This document shows positions 1-5,923 of a stretch of 12,748 bases of DNA, one piece after another. A program made the translations under genes and the position numbers. Numbering within the stretch: the stretch's first letter is position 1; every line of letters begins with the position of its first letter. The notes beneath the pieces were generated by a model, which had not been told where the DNA came from, did not search any database, and saw only the letters and a program-made list of their open reading frames with translations. This stretch comes from Thermodesulfovibrionales bacterium (GTDB lineage Bacteria; Nitrospirota; Thermodesulfovibrionia; Thermodesulfovibrionales; SM23-35), in NCBI GenBank assembly GCA_022013235.1, contig JAKLQR010000042.1, positions 1 to 12,748 of the forward strand. Direction: 5' to 3'.

Positions 1-153
1 AATCTCATACCGGTATGTGCCGTGATGCTTGTCATATTCCTCGATCATCACGACTTTCAGCTGGTGCGTGGTTCCTTTCTCTTCCGCCTGGATATTGAGG
101 GATAAATGTCTGAGTCTGAACGTTTCTTCCTTGCTGAGCACATCCACTTTCAT
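1..153 (-). CDS. Unrecognised protein, N-terminal 51 residues only
   Basis: An open frame starts with ATG at 153 and stays open for 51 codons to the window edge, so the 3' part is missing. The start is preceded by a good Shine-Dalgarno (GAGGAG, 8 nt upstream). That motif sits beside the TGA of the upstream phosphatase gene, 12 nt away, so the two are probably co-transcribed and perhaps translationally coupled. The visible peptide begins MKVDVLSKEETFRLRHLSLN and is charged and soluble-looking, with no signal peptide or membrane segment. I recognise no family and assign no function. The gene itself is likely real because of the ribosome binding site and the tight spacing. Confidence 0.7.
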   Translation of the reverse strand, partial: MKVDVLSKEETFRLRHLSLNIQAEEKGTTHQLKVVMIEEYDKHHGTYRYEI

Positions 154-165
154 AGCTGAATCTCC

Positions 166-732
166 TCATAATTTTTTTGAATAGACGAGAATATGACTTA
201 ATATATCATTAAGATTTTCAAGGAGCTTATATCCGTTATTTATACAATGTCGATTCCAGGGAAACATCAGTCCTGCCGCCATTATTCCCTTTTCCACTGC
301 TTTTTCCAAAACATGAGGGGAGTCGTCGACGACAATATCGCAACTTTGGTCAAAGAGAACAGTTTTATCATACGACAGATGCATTTCATCGAATGCAAGC
401 CCGTGTTTTACAAGCCATCCGTGCGTCTGTTCCATGCTTGCAGGGGTACGATGGCTTGCAATGATGATATGGAAATTGTGCTCTTTCAGAGTCGCCAGGA
501 AGTCTTTTGCTTCAGGGTAAGGCAAATGCCTCTCATCGTCCTGATTCAACTGAATGTCCTGAATAGCATAAATAAATTCTTCCTTTGAACAGTAATGCTC
601 CCAGAAATCCCAGTCAATCCAATCATCCGGAGGAGGCATGGTTTCATTTATTTTTTTCAGCCGCTCATAGAGAACGTCGCAGAAGTGCCACAGGGTGTTG
701 TCGATATCTACAATTGCCTTCTTCTTTCTCAT
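166..732 (-). CDS. HAD-superfamily phosphatase, 5'(3')-nucleotidase-like
   Basis: A 188-residue HAD-fold hydrolase, probably a cytosolic phosphomonoesterase of the NT5C-like 5'(3')-nucleotidase group. Visible motifs: motif I DIDNTLW with nucleophile Asp9 and acid/base Asp11; motif II IIIASHR with Ser93; a likely motif III Lys in SYDKTVLF near 123; motif IV DIVVDDSP with Asp136 and Asp137. The insert between motifs I and II (about 30-75) would be the cap that sets specificity, so the substrate is inferred only. The frame is open up to 810, but ATG 732 puts motif I at the usual N-terminal position and has AAGAGG 12 nt upstream. A longer start would add 26 basic residues beginning just after the tRNA. 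The gene lies 80 nt downstream of tRNA-Leu with no terminator seen between, so co-transcription is likely. Confidence 0.8.
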   Translation of the reverse strand: MRKKKAIVDIDNTLWHFCDVLYERLKKINETMPPPDDWIDWDFWEHYCSKEEFIYAIQDIQLNQDDERHLPYPEAKDFLATLKEHNFHIIIASHRTPASMEQTHGWLVKHGLAFDEMHLSYDKTVLFDQSCDIVVDDSPHVLEKAVEKGIMAAGLMFPWNRHCINNGYKLLENLNDILSHILVYSKKL

Positions 733-812
733 ATTTCTATTATGCCTCTTAAGTATAGTCTGCGTCATCTTTATTGAAGTTTCATGCCCTATGGAAAAGC
801 AGGAAGACAAAG

Positions 813-897
813 TGGTGCGAGAGAGGGGAGTTGAACCCCTACGGAGTTACCCACTGGATCCTAAGTCCAGCGCGTCTGCCAGTTCCGCCACTCTCGC
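813..897 (-). tRNA. tRNA-Leu, anticodon UAG
   Basis: On the minus strand an 85-nt tRNA folds with acceptor GCGAGAG pairing CUCUCGC, discriminator A and an encoded CCA. The anticodon arm is CUGGA-CUUAGGA-UCCAG, giving anticodon UAG, which reads CUA and related Leu codons. The 13-nt variable region (type II) fits Leu, and the T arm is AGGGG-UUCAACU-CCCCU. The D region GGCGGAACUGGCAGACGC is typical of bacterial tRNA-Leu. Its own promoter ends 7 nt upstream. Confidence 0.97.
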
Positions 898-904
898 ATG
901 CTTG

Positions 905-933
905 ATTTTAAGGGATATTTGACATTCGGTCAA
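905..933 (-). promoter_or_regulatory. Sigma-70 type promoter of tRNA-Leu
   Basis: On the minus strand, TTGACC (928-933), a 17-nt spacer and TAAAAT (905-910) match the -35 and -10 consensus at five of six positions each, at ideal spacing. The -10 box ends 7 nt before the first tRNA base, so transcription would begin at or next to the mature 5' end. A perfect inverted repeat TTTGAC-N5-GTCAAA (918-934) covers the -35 box. The rest of 898-1090 holds nothing else that I can support. Confidence 0.75.
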
Positions 934-1090
934 ACCTGCATTACCCCGATTGTAGTAAAATTGCAGCAATTATCTAAGACTGTAATACTTGACCTTAGAC
1001 TTTCAGGGTAATGGTGAGCATATCGCATAGTCATAGTAATTGTGCGCATACCGGTTTATTGAAATTCTCTTGATGAAAACTCCATCAATT

Positions 1091-2293
1091 TCAAGAAAAT
1101 AACGACATGAGCTGTTCAGAATTCATTCCCAAAAACTCCTTGATGCCTATCCCGCCTCCGCCTACGAGCAACAGCTTTTTTGCGCGATAGTTTTTCAAAA
1201 AAGCTTCCATCCCGGGCAGAGATGTCTTTGCCCTTCCGCTTTTTACTTCTATAGCGATTAGTTCTTTCCCTTTTTTGAGGACAAAATCCACTTCCCTATT
1301 TCTATCTCTCCAGTAGAGAATGGTAAGATCAGTTCCCTGTGTACTATTTATAAGATGAGCCCCGATCGCCGACTCTGTGAGTCTCCCCCACTTCTCATGA
1401 TCGAGTATTGCCCCTTCAAACCCTGTATCAGTCTGCACGGTAATTAAAGCGGTATTCAACACCTGAAGTTTTGGGCTTGATGCCTTCTCTTTTATTTTCT
1501 TAGGCGAATACTTCTGAAGTCCGGTAATCATACCAGCCCCGGCAAGCAGATTAAGATAATGGGAAAGTGTTGTAACATTCCCTGCATCATGCAATTGTCC
1601 CAGCATCTTATTCAGCGAAACGATCTGGCCTGAATATGAGCATCCGATCTCAAAGAGGTTTCTCAGCAGCGCTGGCTTGTCTACTCTTGTCATCATAAAG
1701 ATATCTTTTGATATAGTGGTCTCTATTAATGAATCCCTGATATAGTGTCTCCACCGGTTTTCATCCGCAATAAGTCCGGCAGCTCCCGGATACCCCCCGA
1801 AATATATATACTGCTCCAAAGAAAAGCCGAAAGCCTCCCTTATCTCCGAATAGGACCAATGCGGGATTCTGATCAGCTCGAATCTGCCGGCAAGCGATTC
1901 TGTCAGCCCTTTTTGGATCAATAGGGGGGCCGAACCGAGAAGTACAACCTTAATATTGAGACGATTTCCGCCGTCCTGATCCCATAGGAGTTTCACCGTA
2001 TCGCTCCAACCGTGTATTTTCTGTATTTCATCTACAACAAAGATAAAGCCTTTCTTGTGCGGGCTGGACTTGTATTTAATTCTTGCCGTTTCCCACTGTT
2101 GCTGAAGCCACACGGGCGAGGCCGCAGAAACCTCATCCGCAGAAACGTAATGGCCGGGGATGCCGATTTCCTTCAGCACCTCCTGTATCAGGGTGGTCTT
2201 TCCCACCTGCCTCGGCCCGGAGATCACCTGAATAAACTTCCTCGTTTCAGTCAGACGAGAGAAGATTTTCTTATATGCGTATCGCTTAAACAT
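1091..2293 (-). CDS. AAA ATPase with C-terminal DUF4143 domain
   Basis: A 400-residue protein of the widespread AAA_14 plus DUF4143 family, full length for the group. The N-terminal ATPase shows Walker A GPRQVGKT (26-33), Walker B FIFVVDEI with Asp88-Glu89, a sensor-like VVLLGSAP (116-123) and the LAGRFELIRI signature near 134-143. A winged-helix-like middle part (about 205-262) leads into the C-terminal domain. There REVDFVLK and IAIEVKSG place Asp336, Glu349 and Lys351 as in PD-(D/E)XK nuclease folds. The biological role of this family is poorly known; many members are scattered accessory genes that look mobile. It begins 55 nt after a truncated-looking DUF3795 gene and has its own promoter candidates, which fits independent acquisition. 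The ATG at 2293 lacks an obvious Shine-Dalgarno. Confidence 0.88.
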   Translation of the reverse strand: MFKRYAYKKIFSRLTETRKFIQVISGPRQVGKTTLIQEVLKEIGIPGHYVSADEVSAASPVWLQQQWETARIKYKSSPHKKGFIFVVDEIQKIHGWSDTVKLLWDQDGGNRLNIKVVLLGSAPLLIQKGLTESLAGRFELIRIPHWSYSEIREAFGFSLEQYIYFGGYPGAAGLIADENRWRHYIRDSLIETTISKDIFMMTRVDKPALLRNLFEIGCSYSGQIVSLNKMLGQLHDAGNVTTLSHYLNLLAGAGMITGLQKYSPKKIKEKASSPKLQVLNTALITVQTDTGFEGAILDHEKWGRLTESAIGAHLINSTQGTDLTILYWRDRNREVDFVLKKGKELIAIEVKSGRAKTSLPGMEAFLKNYRAKKLLLVGGGGIGIKEFLGMNSEQLMSLFS

Positions 2294-2301
2294 ACGTTTT
2301 G

Positions 2302-2326
2302 CTCAAGATATTGAGTAATTTTACTC
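2302..2326. promoter_or_regulatory. Two adjoining palindromes at the AAA-ATPase promoter, possible operator
   Basis: CTCAA-GATA-TTGAG (2302-2315) and GAGTAA-TT-TTACTC (2313-2326) share the bases GAG. The second covers the candidate -10 box at 2318-2323 and the first covers the predicted transcript start. This position would suit a repressor site, but both repeats are short and AT-rich, so chance is possible. Confidence 0.35.
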
Positions 2327-2347
2327 GGGATATTATGAAAATGTAAA
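2318..2347 (-). promoter_or_regulatory. Candidate promoter of the AAA ATPase gene
   Basis: On the minus strand, TTTACA (2342-2347), an 18-nt spacer and TAAAAT (2318-2323) match consensus at five of six positions each and would give a leader of about 18 nt before ATG 2293. A second candidate further upstream, TTGACA (2375-2380) with 17 nt to TTTTAT (2352-2357), has a perfect -35 but a weaker -10 and lies inside the short upstream gene. Confidence 0.5.
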
Positions 2348-2348
2348 G

Positions 2349-2504
2349 TTAATAAAAATGCGAATCAGCGTAATTGTCAAATGAACCGAGAAGCTTTTTC
2401 AGTTCATTCGAATGCTTCTTTATATCACCTTCATCGAATGCTATACATTTGACACAGTTTAACCCACAGGGGGCAAGGCATTTTATTATTTCATCGTACC
2501 GCAT
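2349..2504 (-). CDS. Short cysteine-rich protein, likely truncated DUF3795 member
   Basis: A 51-codon gene running from ATG 2504 to TAA 2349. Its Shine-Dalgarno is excellent (AAGGAGG, 4 nt before ATG). The N-terminus carries a cysteine cluster, CLAPCGLNCVKC with Cys9, Cys13, Cys17 and Cys20, followed by an acidic and basic helix ending in LLGSFDNYADSHFY. From memory, the CGLxCxxC motif followed by such a helix is the start of DUF3795-type proteins, which are normally over 100 residues and have more cysteines further on; the cysteines probably bind a metal or FeS cluster. Those later parts are absent here and the AAA ATPase gene begins 55 nt downstream, so I read this as a 3'-truncated gene that may still be expressed. 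It follows atpG with no terminator seen. The ORF is clear; the family call is moderate. Confidence 0.65.
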   Translation of the reverse strand: MRYDEIIKCLAPCGLNCVKCIAFDEGDIKKHSNELKKLLGSFDNYADSHFY

Positions 2505-2558
2505 ATTTCCTCCTTGCGACATGGCTGGAATCTCTCAGGAACAGTGCTCCCTGGCGCG

Positions 2559-2642
2559 TTAAGAAGATTTTCTGTAGAACATCCCGCTTCCCAGTATTTC
2601 GAGCATCTCCTCTGTGATCTCTTCCTGCCTGATATACTTTTA
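2559..2642 (-). other. In-frame TAA and intact gamma C-terminal continuation
   Basis: The atpG frame meets TAA at 2642-2640 but then stays open for 26 further codons to TAA at 2561-2559. The continuation begins KYIRQEEITEEMLEILGSG. It aligns without gaps to the conserved gamma C-terminus, for example KARQASITQELTEIVSG of E. coli, and the stop falls on the conserved Tyr before that segment. One base change (TAT or TAC to TAA) explains it. This could be a nonsense mutation, readthrough or a sequence error. Confidence 0.85.
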
Positions 2643-3407
2643 CAGAGAACTGAGTTCTCCAATATGCTTTTTTACTGTTTCCGAAGCGCCCTCCATGCTC
2701 CTCAGGCGATACCAATTCTCGCTCCGCAAAGATTCTGCATAGCACCGGTAAAAGCTGATATAGAGGAATTCTTCCAAAGCCTTTGCAAAAATAGCCTCTG
2801 CATTAAGGTAGGTAAAGGGTGTTCTCTTATCCGGACCCATAGCGGGCATTCTGTCAATATCGGGCGGCAGTATCTGTTCTATGACAATCTGTGCCTTGTT
2901 TTCGAAAACGGAGGTAAAAGTAAACGTAAGATTATAAAACTCTTTCTTCCTGTAGATGTCCATTATCTGAACAATGGTTTTTTCCAATGCAGCCTGTATA
3001 CCGCTGACGCTCAATACAGAATCACTATAATTCTCAAAAGCTATATGCCTCAACAACAATGATGAGGTGAGTCTTCTGCCAATAACAAACAAGACATCTT
3101 TGTCTCCGATCACTTCAGCAACAGCATCAGCGACTTTTTCATTATATGCTCCGCATAATCCCTGGGAAGAGCCGAAGGCTACAATGATCCTTTTCTCTCT
3201 GTTCCTTTTCATCAAAGGCAGATCAGGATAATTGGCGGTCATATCCGACAGAACGGAAAGGACATTTTTTTCATACTCCCTCACGTTCGGTACAATCTGT
3301 TCTGTCTTTCTTATGGTTACTCCCGCATACGCCTTCATGGCGCTGATGATATCCGCTATGGTATCAAAGGATTGAATCCTTTTTTCGACATCTTCAGAGT
3401 ATGGCAT
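2640..3407 (-). CDS. atpG: N-type ATP synthase gamma subunit, C-terminus cut by in-frame stop
   Basis: Gamma is the central rotor shaft that turns inside the alpha3beta3 head and joins it to the c ring. The 255-residue frame has the N-terminal helix with RIQSFDTIADIISAMKAYAG (10-29), the Rossmann-like middle with the conserved GLCGAYNE loop, and the start of the C-terminal helix (SMEGASETVKKHIGELSSL). It then ends about 26 residues short of the family's usual 280-290. The missing end is encoded directly downstream in frame, after a single TAA; with that codon read the product would be 282 residues. The start lies 2 nt after the alpha stop. As written, the product lacks the tip of the C-terminal helix that reaches up into the bearing. 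Gamma truncations of this region are known in other species to retain some activity, so loss of function cannot be assumed. Confidence 0.9.
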   Translation of the reverse strand: MPYSEDVEKRIQSFDTIADIISAMKAYAGVTIRKTEQIVPNVREYEKNVLSVLSDMTANYPDLPLMKRNREKRIIVAFGSSQGLCGAYNEKVADAVAEVIGDKDVLFVIGRRLTSSLLLRHIAFENYSDSVLSVSGIQAALEKTIVQIMDIYRKKEFYNLTFTFTSVFENKAQIVIEQILPPDIDRMPAMGPDKRTPFTYLNAEAIFAKALEEFLYISFYRCYAESLRSENWYRLRSMEGASETVKKHIGELSSL

Positions 3408-3409
3408 AC

Positions 3410-4906
3410 CTAAATCTCAACAGCAGTGATGGTATTTTTCAGCATCTCGATATCCTTATCGGTAAGCCTTCCTTCCTGCTCGATTTTATTCACCAGTTCC
3501 GCATGTGCACTCAGTGTCCTGTTCAGAATTTCCATACAGGCTTTCCCCGTCGAAGCGGTATCAACCGCATCGAGTATGCCTGATTCTAAAATGATGAAAC
3601 TCAATACCATGGCCGGAAGCGTAAAGGGATGAAACCTCGGTTGCTTGAGCACCTCCCTCATGCGCTCTCCGCGCCTGATAAGCTTTGCTGTTTCTTCTTC
3701 AAGATGTGCCCCGAATTTGGTAAATACCTCAACTTCTGCAAACCGGGAATAATCTATCTTAAGCCTTTCCGCGACCTTCTTCATGGCTTCAACCTGGGCC
3801 TTGCCGCCTATTCTTGATACTGATTTTCCTACATCGATGGCAGGACGGATACCTTTGTTGAACAACAGGGTGTCCAGGTATATCTGCCCGTCGGTTATCG
3901 AAACAAGATTTGTCGGTATATACGATGATATTCTGCCTTGCTGTGTTTCAACTATGGGAAGAGCGGTGAGTGAACCTCCCCCTGCTTTCTGGTTCAGTTT
4001 GGCAGATCTTTCGAGGAGTCTGGAGTGAATAAAGAAGATATCTCCCGGGAAAGCCTCCCTGCCCGGCGGCCGTTTCAGAAGAAGGCTCAATGAACGGTAT
4101 GCCTCTGCATGCCTGGTAAGATCATCGTAAACGATGAGGACATCCCTGCCTTTATCAAGAAAATACTCTGCGATAGCAGTAGCGCTGTAAGGAGCTATGT
4201 ACTGAAGACCGAAAGAGTTTGATGCATCGGCAACTACAAATATGGTCTTTGAAAAATCTCCATATTTCTGTATCTCTTCGATGATCTTAAGGATGTGTGA
4301 TATATTCTGTCCTATAGCAACATAAATTGAGATGACATCAGAACTCTTCTGATTGAGAATAGTGTCTACCGCTACAGCGGTTTTCCCTATTGAAGGGTCT
4401 CCGATTATTAATTCTCTCTGTCCCCTGCCTATGGGGAGCATGGCGTCGATAAGCTTAATGCCGGTATAGAGCGGCTGGGTTATGAAATCCCTCTGCAGGA
4501 GTGAAGGAGCCTCTCTTTCCACAGGATAGTATGTACTATGTTCTGATTTGGGACCTCCATCGAGAGGATTGCCGAGAGCATCAAGCACCCTTCCCAGAAG
4601 GGCCTCTCCTGCAGGCACAGAAACAATCCGTTCCGTCTTGTACGCCCCGTCTCCAGCCTTTATCCCGTTCTGTTCGGTAAGCAGGACAATGCCGATACTT
4701 TCAGCATCGAGGTCAAAGACAATGCCTTTATCACCACTCTCAAGTTCTATAAGTTCATAGAGCTTTGCATCCCGGAGCCCGGAGGCCTTCACAATTCCGT
4801 CTCCAACAGAGAGCACCTTGCCCTCTTGAGATATCTCGACGGAAAAGTCTGTCTTCCTTACCGTCTCTTGTATCTTCTCAAAAAAACTGAGTATCTCTTT
4901 TTCCAT
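3410..4906 (-). CDS. atpA: N-type ATP synthase alpha subunit
   Basis: A 498-residue alpha subunit, the non-catalytic nucleotide-binding partner of beta in the F1-like head. Visible are the N-terminal beta barrel (about 22-95), the nucleotide-binding domain and the C-terminal helical domain. The stretch VLIVYDDLTRHAEAYRSLSL (256-275), the segment KRPPGREAFPGDIFFIHSRL and the arginine finger in SVSRIGGKAQ (Arg365), which completes the beta catalytic site, are intact. The P-loop is unusual: GDPSIGKT (169-176) rather than the GDRQTGKT normally seen in alpha, so two residues that usually contact nucleotide are changed while the GKT core remains. The start codon abuts the stop of the b subunit exactly and the gene ends 2 nt before gamma. 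Length is near the usual 500-510. Confidence 0.95.
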   Translation of the reverse strand: MEKEILSFFEKIQETVRKTDFSVEISQEGKVLSVGDGIVKASGLRDAKLYELIELESGDKGIVFDLDAESIGIVLLTEQNGIKAGDGAYKTERIVSVPAGEALLGRVLDALGNPLDGGPKSEHSTYYPVEREAPSLLQRDFITQPLYTGIKLIDAMLPIGRGQRELIIGDPSIGKTAVAVDTILNQKSSDVISIYVAIGQNISHILKIIEEIQKYGDFSKTIFVVADASNSFGLQYIAPYSATAIAEYFLDKGRDVLIVYDDLTRHAEAYRSLSLLLKRPPGREAFPGDIFFIHSRLLERSAKLNQKAGGGSLTALPIVETQQGRISSYIPTNLVSITDGQIYLDTLLFNKGIRPAIDVGKSVSRIGGKAQVEAMKKVAERLKIDYSRFAEVEVFTKFGAHLEEETAKLIRRGERMREVLKQPRFHPFTLPAMVLSFIILESGILDAVDTASTGKACMEILNRTLSAHAELVNKIEQEGRLTDKDIEMLKNTITAVEI

Positions 4907-5647
4907 TCAGACAGTTTCTTTCAGCTTTAAGGCAAGTTTCTTTATCTGACCTGACAGTGATAAGTCATACACCATATCATAATATTTCATTTTAACCCCC
5001 GCGATGAGGGCTTTATCAATTATTGTATTGAGAATCACACTCTGTGAGAGAAGAGATTCGATTGATTCCGTGAACTTTCTTGTCTCAGCCTCACTGAGTG
5101 GATATGCGGTGATCAGATCCACGGTCAGTGGTCTGTCCTTTTCCTTTCCCTCCGGTATATGAGAAGCTGCCCCCTGGAGTTCCCTGAAAAGCTTTTCATA
5201 TATGGCTTTATGGAGATCCTCATCCGAAACATCCTTTAAGAGATTCGCGGCAAAGAGGGTGACAGTTTCAATCGCCTTATCTTTCAACTCAGCTTCAAGT
5301 CTTGCTTTTTCTGTATCAAACACAGCCCTTTCTTTCTCAAAGACCCTCGCTGCTTCCTCTTCAGCCCTGCCTATCAGTTTTTTTCTCTCCTGCCCGACTT
5401 CCTCATTCATCTTCTCGATCATCCGGGATTTAAGTTCATGCAGTTTGTCCATCTCATGCTGATAGTTCTCCTTCAGTTCCAGTGCTTCCTTTTTTGTTTT
5501 CTCTGCCTCTTCGATGCGTTGCTGGATAAGACTTCTCCGCTTCTCTATAATCTCCCGTATCGGCTTATACAAAATCCGCTTAAGGATGAAGAGCAGGACA
5601 AGAAAGTTTATTACCTGAAAGAGAAATGTCCAGATATCGAATTTCAT
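4907..5647 (-). CDS. atpF: N-type ATP synthase subunit b with delta-like C-terminus
   Basis: A 246-residue peripheral-stalk protein. One N-terminal transmembrane helix (about 5-26) is followed by a long charged coiled coil (about 30-155, rich in E, K and R), as in subunit b. The C-terminal part (about 172-246) resembles the end of the delta subunit: LTVDLITAYPLSEAETRKF, then IIDKALIAGVKMKYYDMVYD and a final SLSGQIKKL, matching the delta pattern of a hydrophobic strand, an Asp/Gly-rich hairpin and S-x-x-G-x-x-x-x-L. Ordinary b subunits have about 160 residues, and no separate delta gene exists here, so this fusion likely does both jobs by tethering the stator to the top of the alpha3beta3 head. 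It overlaps the end of the c gene by 4 nt. Confidence 0.92.
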   Translation of the reverse strand: MKFDIWTFLFQVINFLVLLFILKRILYKPIREIIEKRRSLIQQRIEEAEKTKKEALELKENYQHEMDKLHELKSRMIEKMNEEVGQERKKLIGRAEEEAARVFEKERAVFDTEKARLEAELKDKAIETVTLFAANLLKDVSDEDLHKAIYEKLFRELQGAASHIPEGKEKDRPLTVDLITAYPLSEAETRKFTESIESLLSQSVILNTIIDKALIAGVKMKYYDMVYDLSLSGQIKKLALKLKETV

Positions 5648-5910
5648 TTCACGATATACCCGATCAGCGGGTTTGCGAAAAGGATAATCAGCGCTATGAC
5701 GAAAGCATAGATGGCGATTGATTCTATCAAGGCCATGCCGACAAAGAGCGTCCTCATAATCGAGGCAGACGCCTCAGGTTGTCGTGCTATCGAATCAAGG
5801 GCTTTCGAGAGCGACTCACCAAGCGCCCTTGCCGGGCCATAGCCGCCGATTGCTATGGCAAGCCCCGCAGAGAATATTGAGACAGCTACAACGACCGTTA
5901 ATCCATCCAT
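5644..5910 (-). CDS. atpE: N-type ATP synthase c subunit
   Basis: An 88-residue two-helix hairpin that forms the ion-carrying rotor ring. Helix 1 spans about 4-38, the polar loop is ARQPEAS (42-48) and helix 2 about 52-80. The ion-binding carboxylate is Glu63 in ALIESIAIYAF. Ser64 and Tyr68 match two positions used for sodium in Ilyobacter-type rings, but the helix-1 Gln of those rings aligns with Leu30 and the residue after Ser is Ile rather than Thr. Helix 1 instead carries Glu32 in ALGES, as in N-ATPase c subunits that have a second carboxylate. Ion choice is therefore uncertain. A strong Shine-Dalgarno precedes the start, unlike its neighbours, which suits a subunit needed in many copies. 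Confidence 0.95.
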   Translation of the reverse strand: MDGLTVVVAVSIFSAGLAIAIGGYGPARALGESLSKALDSIARQPEASASIMRTLFVGMALIESIAIYAFVIALIILFANPLIGYIVK

Positions 5911-5916
5911 ATGAAG

Positions 5917-5923
5917 CCTCCTT
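5917..5923 (-). promoter_or_regulatory. Strong ribosome binding site of atpE
   Basis: The minus strand has AAGGAGG, 6 nt before the atpE ATG and directly after the TAG of the a subunit gene. Other genes of this operon start by stop/start overlap or abutment without such a motif, so this site probably raises c subunit translation relative to the rest. Confidence 0.8.

Noticed and set aside
6..17. CATACCGGTATG 12-bp palindrome
   Set aside because: It lies inside the coding frame of the first partial gene, and the related string near 1047 is not palindromic. It is best read as chance.
808..810. Start of the HAD phosphatase at 810
   Set aside because: It would begin 3 nt after the tRNA 3' end and add 26 non-conserved basic residues before motif I, with no ribosome site possible outside the tRNA.
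1061..1095. TTGATG-N7-CATCAA hairpin at the AAA ATPase stop
   Set aside because: The stem is AT-rich and has no U-tract; a terminator call would not be reliable.
2536..2553. CAGG...CCTG stem just after the gamma end
   Set aside because: The short stem includes a G-U pair and no T-run follows, so it is not supported as a terminator.
2559..2642. TAA recoded as an amino acid genome-wide
   Set aside because: TAA is used as an ordinary terminator elsewhere, for example at 2349-2351 and at the true gamma end 2559-2561, so a changed genetic code is not supported.
2491..2745. Minus-strand 84-codon ORF overlapping the gamma end
   Set aside because: It lies in a different frame from both the gamma continuation and the 51-codon gene, its peptide has no recognisable pattern, and real coding signals occupy the other frame.
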